In this document: piece by piece, positions 9,824 to 16,531 of the stretch
Layout of the letters: the number at the start of each line of letters is the position of its first letter
How positions within the stretch are numbered: position 1 is the first letter of the stretch
Origin: Cytophagaceae bacterium
Lineage (GTDB): Bacteria; Bacteroidota; Bacteroidia; Cytophagales; UBA9547
Reading direction: 5' to 3'
DNA: 53,582 bases
Assembly: GCA_027488865.1 (NCBI GenBank)
Contig: JAIYAU010000014.1
Location: forward strand, 1 to 53,582
The notes under the pieces: generated by a model
Told to the model about the DNA's origin: nothing
The model's database searches: none
What the model saw: only the letters and a program-made list of their open reading frames with translations
Translations under genes and position numbers: made by a program

Positions 9824-10813
9824 ATGGTAAAAATAGGCAACATAGAGTTAGGTGACTTTCCACTATTATTAGCCCCCATGGAGGACATAAGCGATCCTCC
9901 TTTTAGGGCTGTGTGTAAACAAAATGGGGTGGATATGATGTACACTGAATTTATTTCAAGTGAAGGACTCATTCGAGACGCCCAAAAAAGCCTTCACAAA
10001 CTAGATATTTATGACTATGAACGACCAATTGGGATTCAAATATTTGGAGATAAGGTAGAAGTAATGCGTGAGGCAGCCAAAATTGCCGATGCCGCACAGC
10101 CTGAGTTGGTAGACATCAATTATGGATGCCCTGTTAAAAATGTGGCATGTAAAGGAGCAGGCGCGGGGTTATTGCAAGACCTGCCCAAAATGCAAAAAAT
10201 AACCGAAGAAATTGTAAAAAGCTGCACAAGACCCGTAACGGTAAAAACCAGACTAGGCTGGGATGATAGCACCAAAAACATTATAGAAGCTGCAAAAAGG
10301 CTACAAGACGTGGGAATAAGTGCGCTTACTATTCATGGCCGAACACGTGCACAGATGTATAAAGGTGAGGCCGATTGGTCATTGATAGCAGAGGTAAAAA
10401 ACTTACCCGATATTCATATACCTATTTTTGGCAATGGTGATATTGACTCTCCTGAAAAAGCAGTAGAATATAAAAACAAATATGGCGTAGACGGTGTAAT
10501 GATTGGCCGGGCCGCAATTGGCTATCCGTGGATTTTTAAAGAAATCAAACATTATATAGCAACAGGTCAAAAACTCTCCCCTCCTACCATACAACAACGC
10601 GTAGACACAGTAATGGCACATTTAAAATTTTCTGTGGAGTGGAAGGGCCAAAAAACAGGTATTTTTGAAATGAGAGCGCACTACACTAACTATTTTAGGG
10701 GAATTCCCGATTTTAAACCTTTTAGGTTAAAACTAGTAGAGGCTAATACCTACGAGGAAACAATGGATGTACTTGATGAAATAAAGGCAGGACTAATGCT
10801 TGCCACTTATTAG
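9824..10813 (+). CDS. dusB: tRNA-dihydrouridine synthase (DusB-type)
   Basis: A 329-residue FMN-dependent enzyme that reduces specific uridines in the tRNA D-loop to dihydrouridine. The TIM-barrel motifs appear in order: LLAPMEDISDPPFR (phosphate/FMN site, residues 15-28), DINYGCPVKNV with the catalytic Cys102, VKTRLGWD, TIHGRTRAQMYKG, IFGNGDI and GVMIGRAAIGYPWIF, where the last two bind the FMN phosphate. Length and motif spacing fit the DusB/NifR3 group. The Met start at 9824 precedes MVKIGNIELG, the usual N-terminus of Bacteroidota homologues. A TAACTTTG box at 9705-9712 matches the Bacteroidota -7 element and could drive it with a leader of about 100 nt. Transcription runs toward the hairpin at 11019-11054. 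Confidence 0.96.
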   Translation: MVKIGNIELGDFPLLLAPMEDISDPPFRAVCKQNGVDMMYTEFISSEGLIRDAQKSLHKLDIYDYERPIGIQIFGDKVEVMREAAKIADAAQPELVDINYGCPVKNVACKGAGAGLLQDLPKMQKITEEIVKSCTRPVTVKTRLGWDDSTKNIIEAAKRLQDVGISALTIHGRTRAQMYKGEADWSLIAEVKNLPDIHIPIFGNGDIDSPEKAVEYKNKYGVDGVMIGRAAIGYPWIFKEIKHYIATGQKLSPPTIQQRVDTVMAHLKFSVEWKGQKTGIFEMRAHYTNYFRGIPDFKPFRLKLVEANTYEETMDVLDEIKAGLMLATY

Positions 10814-11018
10814 TTAAAAAAGACCCTTAAGAGAAACGTTATATTTGACCTATGTTTCTTGGCACTTCTTAATAACCCTGCACCTTTGTTGGCACTTTAA
10901 ATTTTAGGCCAAAAACTACGTAAATTAAACCGAGTTTAATCAATGAAAATTATAAAATAACCAACGTTCAAAGGTTCAAACAATTTTAGCAAATTGCCTT
11001 GTTGTGAATAAAGAATTT

Positions 11019-11054
11019 TAATTGATTGATATTATTCATAATATCAATCAATTA
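11019..11054. terminator. Long AT-rich palindrome between convergent genes (bidirectional terminator)
   Basis: Arms 11019-11035 and 11038-11054 pair over 17 bp around a 2-nt centre, with an ATTGATTGATATTAT-type arm. It lies 16 bp past the stop of the minus-strand gene ending at 11071 and about 200 bp past dusB, so it fits a shared terminator. The nearly absent loop also allows a protein-binding dyad. Confidence 0.6.
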
Positions 11055-11070
11055 TATTGAAGCGTTTGGT

Positions 11071-11721
11071 TTAAAATTTAACCCCTAAGTAAATATTTGG
11101 TTCAAAAAGAAAATAGCTTCTCCATTTATTATCTAATGCTTTAAACTGTGATGGAGTATTGGTGTCAATCATCCAGTTTTGACAATGGATTTGTGGTTCA
11201 ATAAACATTCTATTCTTAAAAAAAGGTATATGATAGCCAATGTGATAAGAAGTATATAGTTTAAAACCATTTCCAATTTTTGAATTATCCTCATTTAAAT
11301 AAGTTTTTAATTGTGGCAAAACTTCTATTGTTGCAAATAGCCCCTTCCATATCATGCGCTGGTAAGAAATCCCTAATCCTGTTTCACGTAAATAACCAGG
11401 GTAGTACTCGCTTTTGTTCTCTACTTTATCCAAAAGTCCATCCCACCAAAGAATTCCCATCGGCTGAAACAGTCGCCAAGTGGCCAACTTTACACCAAAT
11501 ATATTTTTTGAATCTAGTTTATATTTGAAATGAAGCTCAACGTGCTGAGTGTTTGTTCGTGCACCTCCATTGCCAATGTTAGACAAAATTATTACCGGAA
11601 AACTCAGCCTAAACTTCTTAGTAGAATCTAAGTCTTTCCTCGATTGATAATTGCCTTGTGCAATAGACTGGTAAATAGCTACAAAAAATAGTAACAAAAA
11701 GAAACTTAATTTTAAATTCAT
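11071..11721 (-). CDS. Predicted outer-membrane beta-barrel protein
   Basis: The 216-residue product starts with a signal peptide (MNLKLSFFLLLFFVAIYQSIAQ). The mature part is rich in alternating aromatic and polar residues, has amphipathic strands (HVELHFKYKL, FGVKLATWRLF, GLGISYQRMIWKGLFATIEV, MFIEPQIH) and ends in LGVKF, a terminal Phe typical of barrels. That supports a small porin-like or lipid-modifying barrel. I do not recognise a catalytic motif. The Crp-type regulator starts upstream on the same strand, 103 bp away, so the pair may be co-transcribed or the barrel may be its target; this is inference. Confidence 0.7.
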   Translation of the reverse strand: MNLKLSFFLLLFFVAIYQSIAQGNYQSRKDLDSTKKFRLSFPVIILSNIGNGGARTNTQHVELHFKYKLDSKNIFGVKLATWRLFQPMGILWWDGLLDKVENKSEYYPGYLRETGLGISYQRMIWKGLFATIEVLPQLKTYLNEDNSKIGNGFKLYTSYHIGYHIPFFKNRMFIEPQIHCQNWMIDTNTPSQFKALDNKWRSYFLFEPNIYLGVKF

Positions 11722-11824
11722 AATCTTAGTGCTTTAAGTGATATTTTATACCACAAACATAAAAGGTTAAGAACCTAATTACCCTTGACTTAAGTTAAGA
11801 AAACACTTTCAGGATAGGCAGACT

Positions 11825-12409
11825 TCAGATTTTTTTAGTTTTGAGATGCAATCTTTTACGAATTCTGCTCAAGGATTCTGGCTTCATGCCTAAATAACTG
11901 GCAATGATGTTAAGTGGTACTCTTTGAAACAAATCAGGTCTAGTTTCTTGAAGTCTCAAATACCGTTGCTCATTGGTTGAATGCTTAAAATCAAATAATT
12001 CTTCTTGATAATTGGCTATTATTCGGTTGCCTACTATTCTTGATAAAGTTTCTAATTGTGGATGTTTGGCATACATTTCATTTTCCAAATCAGGTGTGCC
12101 AACTGTTACAATTATGTCTTCTAAGCATTCATAATACAACTTTGATGGTACATTTTTACCATATGTAGGCGGAGTAACTGTTTGTTCTTCAGTGTAAAGT
12201 GCTGTTGTTATTTCTTCTCCATCTTCAAAATAAAAGCTTCTGATACATCCATTAAAAATAAAGAAACATTCGTTGGAAATTTGTCCTTCTTTTAATAAAA
12301 TGGTTCCTTTTAAGAACTGTTTTATAAATGAACTTTCTATTAGTGCCACTTCAAGTTCTTTTGTTATATCTACATATTTAGACATAAACTTTATTAATTC
12401 ATTTTGCAT
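11825..12409 (-). CDS. Crp/Fnr-family transcriptional regulator
   Basis: The 194-residue protein has an N-terminal cyclic-nucleotide-binding-like beta roll (LKEGQISNECFFIFNGCIRSF and EEITTALYTEE, residues about 35-80). A dimerisation helix follows, then a C-terminal helix-turn-helix in the segment IIASYLGMKPESLSRIRKRL, which reads like the recognition helix of Bacteroidota Crp-like regulators. The canonical cAMP-contacting RxS pair in the phosphate cassette is not evident, and there is no N-terminal Fnr cysteine cluster, so the ligand is unknown. Neighbours are a small beta-barrel gene downstream and a long gene-free region upstream. Confidence 0.9.
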   Translation of the reverse strand: MQNELIKFMSKYVDITKELEVALIESSFIKQFLKGTILLKEGQISNECFFIFNGCIRSFYFEDGEEITTALYTEEQTVTPPTYGKNVPSKLYYECLEDIIVTVGTPDLENEMYAKHPQLETLSRIVGNRIIANYQEELFDFKHSTNEQRYLRLQETRPDLFQRVPLNIIASYLGMKPESLSRIRKRLHLKTKKI

Positions 12410-12972
12410 TATTCAAGTTTATAGGGTTAAAATATAATTAGTAACCGAGTTATTGATGATTGCCTTCATCCTATTGCGATATAATTATAACTCACGCATC
12501 AAACAACCTTCTAGCCCAACCTTCTCGCTTATCCCATATTATTAGCAAAAACGTTTAACTTAAATACAAAACATCGATTAAAGTGCATCCAAATTGCCAA
12601 ACAACCAAAGAAGACTGCAAAAGGCTGCTTCTAGGCAAAAATTTCACTCAACGACATCACTAACTTGTATCATTAGTTGTATAGAACCGTATTTAAACTG
12701 CAAAATAGTATAAACGGAATCCAATTCCAATGAGAAGAGTTCAGCAATACAACTAACCTTACAGCACCATTGAATTACTTATAACACTCGGAACAGCCAA
12801 GAGTAAACCAAAAAAATTCAGATAACAAATCCCATTTATCCTTTCCGATAGGCCTGTTATTCGGAACAAGTCGAATAATGCTAACTCATTAATTCAACCT
12901 TTTTTTTAAACGGTGGTTTTGCAAAAGTTCCCGCTTCTGACAGTCCATCATCTCGATCAACCATCTGGGCAT
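12410..12972. other. Gene-free region of 563 bp
   Basis: Neither strand holds a convincing frame. It must contain the promoter of the Crp-type gene on its left and the 3' end of the TonB-receptor transcript on its right. A weak hairpin at 12857-12863/12872-12878 (TTATTCG arms, 8-nt loop) is the only structure noted; it lacks a T-run. I see no repeat or recognisable gene remnant. Confidence 0.5.
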
Positions 12973-15303
12973 TTAAAACTCGATTTTCCAACTTAAGTTA
13001 GGGATAAATATTGCTTCTCGGTATTCATCTACTTTTTGTGTTTGGTAATTGTATTGAAAACCCATAAACTCTTTGTATTGTGTAGCGTTAATGACTTTAA
13101 GTGCAATTTCTTGAGCAGATTTATTTTTATTTATTTTATAGCTTATTGTAAAATGACTGGCAAGTGCTGGTGAAACTTGTTTGCTAAAAGCTTTTGTTTC
13201 ATCAAAAACCACCTCCTGATTTTGGATTGAAAGTGTAGAATTTATTGGAGAATAATGGTCGCCTCCTTGATAGCTTAACCTTGCGTTTAAACTTAAAACA
13301 TTTTGTTTGTTTTTTCCTATTTCCCATTCTTTCCCAATTAAAAAATTGAATGCATAGTTACGGTTGTATCGGGTATTTCTCCATATATTGTCGCCACCTT
13401 TGTATAGAGAATTAAATAAGGAAGCCGTGGTCATATAATAATATCCTTGTGATAAATATTTTTCAAAAGTAACGTCAATGCCATAGTTTTTCCCATTTCC
13501 ATTGTTCTGTAATTTGCCATTAAAAAACCAGTCGTTTTGCTGATTAATCATTGAAAAAGAACTATCAGCTATTACGGGGACCTTAAATAAATGCTGGTAA
13601 TAAGTTTCCACTTTCAGGTGGGTAAATTCTGATAAGCTAATATCATAGCCTAATACCAAATGATGTGATTTGGTAAAGTCAATATTTTTATTGACCCTTT
13701 CGCCATTGTTGTTTTTTACAAAATAATAATTTAGTCTTTCCAATCGACTATGCAAACCATAAGCAAAACTAAACGATTGATTTTGTGCAAATTGATACTT
13801 TATACCCACTCTAGGCTCAACGGTGTAATGCTTGTTTAATGTAAATAATTGAGTATTAATTCCCGCATTTATAGTTACTTTTTCATTTATACTAAAAGTA
13901 GAGTTGCTATAAGCCGATAACAAAGTACTACTTCCCTTTTCGGCAACAATTGTTTTTAAGGGAGAACCAAATGGAAAGGCATTTTTTAACAATATATCAT
14001 AATTCATATTGGTTATTACCAAGCCAGATTTATTAGTATGCTTTGCATTGATTTTTGAATTTATAAATGAAGACAAGACAATAGTATAATTTTTATTATC
14101 CACCTTGTTTTTTGGCCAACTTGAAAGATTATTGTTCATTCTTTCAGTTCTAAAGTCAATACCATTTATAGTTGTAGCAACATTTGATTTTATAAATTGC
14201 TTTTTGTTCAACAAAATTTTATGGCTAACACCCATTGCTCCCATATACTGTTTTACATCTTGATTTTCTTGGTCGGTATTATACTTCCATTCACTCGTAT
14301 TCTTTTTTGCTTCTGCTCCGGATTTATCAATTAAGCCAATACCCCAAACAGAATATGTACCAGCTTTTTTAGTTGGAAAATTAAGTTTGAATGATAAATC
14401 TTGGTATTTTGTACCACCTGCATTTTCTGGCAAAACAGGTTCGAGCAAAGCTAAGGTTGAATAGCGGTAATTGAAAAGGTAAGATGACTTTCCTCCCTTC
14501 TTAAATGGGCCTTCCGAAGCAACATCAAGACCCAAAAGCCCAAGTTGAAGGGTATGTTCTGATTTCTCATTATTGCCTTTACGCATAAAAATATCAAATA
14601 CACCAGAAAGTGCATTGCCATATTCAGCAGGCATTGCCCCTGAGAAAAAATCTGAATTTGCTAATAAGTGACTACTCAAAGCAGTCAATCCACCACCACC
14701 AAAAGCACTCAAATCTGCAAAGTGGTTAGGATTAGGTATTTCTACACCCTCCAATTTCCATTGTAGCGCTTGAGGGCTATTTCCCCGTACAACAATGGCG
14801 TTGTTACTTACATTACTGGATACTCCGGCAAAGGCAGATACCAATCTTGCTGGGTCATCAAAGCCTCCTGCATAACGCTTAGCCTCTTCTACACTCAACA
14901 TTTTTGCACTTAATGTGGCTGTAGAATTGAGCGGTTGTTCTTTGTTGACTTTTGGTGTAATAACTACTTCAGTTAAAGAAGTTACATTTTCCTTCAATGA
15001 AACGTTTAAAAAAACTTCCTTACCCGATGTTACCTGTATTTCGTTTAAAGTTAACGGTTCGTACCCCATCATAGATACTTGAATGTTGTACCTACCAACG
15101 ACAATACTTGGCAAAATAAAATTACCCATACTATCTGTTGTCGTACTTTTGTTGGTATTTTGAATTATAATATTTACAAAGGCAAGCGGCGAATTTGATG
15201 CATTGTCAATTACTGTTCCCCGAATAGACTGTGTAGGAAGTTGAGCAAATATTGAAAGTGAAACAAACAGCAAAACGACTGGAAGTAATAAATATTTGTA
15301 CAT
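12973..15303 (-). CDS. TonB-dependent outer-membrane receptor with carboxypeptidase-regulatory domain
   Basis: The frame is open from 15321 (782 residues), but the ATG at 15303 (MYKYLLLPVVLLFVSLSIFAQ, 776 residues) gives a proper signal peptide and lies just below the inferred promoter. Residues about 25-110 form a CarboxypepD_reg domain (IRGTVIDNASNSPLAFVNI, then DSMGNFILPSI). A plug domain follows with IVVRGNSPQALQWKLEGVEI and GALSGVFDIFMRKG, then a 22-strand-like barrel ending in NLSWKIEF, with a terminal Phe. The family imports or senses substrates at the outer membrane using TonB energy. No SusD partner is adjacent, so a glycan-uptake role is not supported; metal chelate, peptide or signalling roles remain open. 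It follows a PAS-LuxR regulator and has a perfect palindrome over its promoter. Confidence 0.93.
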   Translation of the reverse strand: MYKYLLLPVVLLFVSLSIFAQLPTQSIRGTVIDNASNSPLAFVNIIIQNTNKSTTTDSMGNFILPSIVVGRYNIQVSMMGYEPLTLNEIQVTSGKEVFLNVSLKENVTSLTEVVITPKVNKEQPLNSTATLSAKMLSVEEAKRYAGGFDDPARLVSAFAGVSSNVSNNAIVVRGNSPQALQWKLEGVEIPNPNHFADLSAFGGGGLTALSSHLLANSDFFSGAMPAEYGNALSGVFDIFMRKGNNEKSEHTLQLGLLGLDVASEGPFKKGGKSSYLFNYRYSTLALLEPVLPENAGGTKYQDLSFKLNFPTKKAGTYSVWGIGLIDKSGAEAKKNTSEWKYNTDQENQDVKQYMGAMGVSHKILLNKKQFIKSNVATTINGIDFRTERMNNNLSSWPKNKVDNKNYTIVLSSFINSKINAKHTNKSGLVITNMNYDILLKNAFPFGSPLKTIVAEKGSSTLLSAYSNSTFSINEKVTINAGINTQLFTLNKHYTVEPRVGIKYQFAQNQSFSFAYGLHSRLERLNYYFVKNNNGERVNKNIDFTKSHHLVLGYDISLSEFTHLKVETYYQHLFKVPVIADSSFSMINQQNDWFFNGKLQNNGNGKNYGIDVTFEKYLSQGYYYMTTASLFNSLYKGGDNIWRNTRYNRNYAFNFLIGKEWEIGKNKQNVLSLNARLSYQGGDHYSPINSTLSIQNQEVVFDETKAFSKQVSPALASHFTISYKINKNKSAQEIALKVINATQYKEFMGFQYNYQTQKVDEYREAIFIPNLSWKIEF

Positions 15304-15314
15304 TGCAAATTGGG

Positions 15315-15349
15315 TTGACATTGAAAGTACAAAGTTCTTTCAATGTCAA
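15315..15349 (-). promoter_or_regulatory. Perfect 13-bp inverted repeat over the TonB-receptor promoter (operator candidate)
   Basis: Arms 15315-15327 (TTGACATTGAAAG) and 15337-15349 are perfect reverse complements with a 9-bp spacer. On the minus strand a near-consensus promoter overlaps it: TTG, 20 nt, then GAACTTTG, whose TTTG is 15333-15330 inside the spacer. The inferred start of transcription is near 15323, about 20 nt before the ATG at 15303. The dyad would then span roughly -26 to +9, a position suited to direct control. The adjacent LuxR-type regulator is the obvious candidate binder. Confidence 0.6.
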
Positions 15350-15358
15350 GTTTTGTGC

Positions 15359-15378
15359 AATACTGATAAATCAGTATT
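15359..15378 (-). terminator. Hairpin just after the PAS-LuxR gene
   Basis: AATACTGA (15359-15366) and TCAGTATT (15371-15378) pair perfectly over 8 bp around a TAAA loop, 6 nt past the stop codon of the regulator. There is no T-run, so it is a weak terminator or processing site separating the regulator from the receptor gene. Confidence 0.45.
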
Positions 15379-15384
15379 AGGCAA

Positions 15385-16170
15385 CTACACTAATCCTAAT
15401 TTTGAAGCAAAAACAACTGCCTCCATAGAATTATTTGCCCCTAATTTACTTAACAATCTTTGTCTGTGTGTATTTACCGTATGTAAGCTAATGGCTAGTT
15501 TGTCCGATATTTCTTTACTTAAATATCCTTCTTTTACCATTTGTAAAATTTGTTTTTCTCTTTGAGTTAAAAATATACCTATAGTTTTATCTGGTTTACT
15601 GTCCTCTTTAAAAGTGACTATTTCACCTGTCTTAAAATTCAGTAATTGACTTTTAATTTTTCCTTCAATGTCTTGATTTGGTGAAATGTCGATGGTGCTT
15701 AACGTAAGCCATAAATTACCATACTTATCTAATTCTAAAACTTGATGCTGCTCAAGTAGTCTAATATATTTATTCTCCGCATTCAAAACTCTGTATTCAT
15801 TAACGAGTTTGTAATTGGATTTTTCATCAGACGAAAATTGGTAAAACAGCTTCAACAAGGTAATTCCATTTTTCATTAATTCAATAAAATCATCTGGGTG
15901 AATTTTATTGTCAAAAAAATGGTGTCCATTGTCAATTATATCTTGTAAACTATAACCTAGGATGGTACAAAAGTTAGGGGAATAAAAAATATGTTCTTTT
16001 TTAAATAAATCAAAAACACTTATTCCACTATTACCAATGGTTGACAGTGCTTGTAAAGTTGGAATACGTTTATTGAAATTGGTGTAATCTAATTCTTCAG
16101 CAACAAAGTATTGTTGGTTTAAAAGCTTAAGATAAATATTGCTAATATTTAATTTTTCTGTGTCGTTCAT
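15385..16170 (-). CDS. PAS-domain LuxR-family transcriptional regulator
   Basis: The frame is open from 16218, but the ATG at 16170 (MNDTEKLNISN) is the more natural start, giving 261 residues. A PAS fold occupies about residues 40-170 (GISVFDLFKKEHIFYSPNF, GYSLQDIIDNG, HPDDFIELM, YRVLNAENKYIRLLE). The C-terminal LuxR HTH is complete (LTQREKQILQMVKEGYLSKE, then TVNTHRQRLLSKLG). There is no kinase or receiver domain, so the PAS domain probably senses a small molecule or acts by protein contact. It lies immediately upstream of the TonB-receptor gene, separated by a hairpin and a palindromic operator candidate, which suggests it controls that receptor. This is inference from position. Confidence 0.92.
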   Translation of the reverse strand: MNDTEKLNISNIYLKLLNQQYFVAEELDYTNFNKRIPTLQALSTIGNSGISVFDLFKKEHIFYSPNFCTILGYSLQDIIDNGHHFFDNKIHPDDFIELMKNGITLLKLFYQFSSDEKSNYKLVNEYRVLNAENKYIRLLEQHQVLELDKYGNLWLTLSTIDISPNQDIEGKIKSQLLNFKTGEIVTFKEDSKPDKTIGIFLTQREKQILQMVKEGYLSKEISDKLAISLHTVNTHRQRLLSKLGANNSMEAVVFASKLGLV

Positions 16171-16218
16171 AGTTTTTAGGGTATGAAACAAGCAAGACTT
16201 TAGGGTATAATGCCACAT

Positions 16219-16531
16219 TTTAAGGCATATCTCAATTTAGGAGTCCTAACTGACCACCGAAACAAAGCTAAATAGAAAATCAAACTACCAATACAAAATG
16301 TTAAATAAAATTCGCTCACTTATTACAATTTAAAAACTTTTAAACCAAGATGCTTTTATTTTTTTATCGTAGGAGTTTATGTTAAGTATTTGCGATTGAA
16401 GGGATTTTTAGATGAGTGTCCGTAAAACAAAAAATTAAAACCCAAATTTAAAAAAAAAATCGATTTCACAACTTTCATTCCCTAACTTAACATTCCCATT
16501 ATTACTGCTGGTGCTTTTACAGACACTCCCC
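16219..16531. other. Gene-free region of 313 bp between dnaE and the PAS-LuxR gene
   Basis: It holds the 3' flank of dnaE, a CACTCC/GGAGTG hairpin spanning the dnaE stop, a pair of inverted GAGTGTC-GTAAAA repeats (listed separately), and the presumed promoter of the PAS-LuxR gene near its low-coordinate end. A run of ten A residues at about 16450-16459 gives T-rich sequence on the minus strand and could aid termination. Confidence 0.5.
16414..16528. repeat. Inverted GAGTGTCYGTAAAA repeats, 115-bp MITE-like element or IS remnant
   Basis: GAGTGTCCGTAAAA at 16414-16427 faces its near-perfect complement TTTTACAGACACTC at 16515-16528, with 13 of 14 positions matching. The enclosed 87 bp are very AT-rich and non-coding. 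From memory, GTGTCTGTAAA-type ends resemble termini of IS256-like elements, which suggests a deletion derivative. No matching target duplication was found in the flanks, so this remains tentative. Confidence 0.4.

Noticed and set aside
12973-15303. SusC component of a glycan-utilisation locus
   Set aside because: No SusD-like gene, glycoside hydrolase or sulfatase is adjacent.
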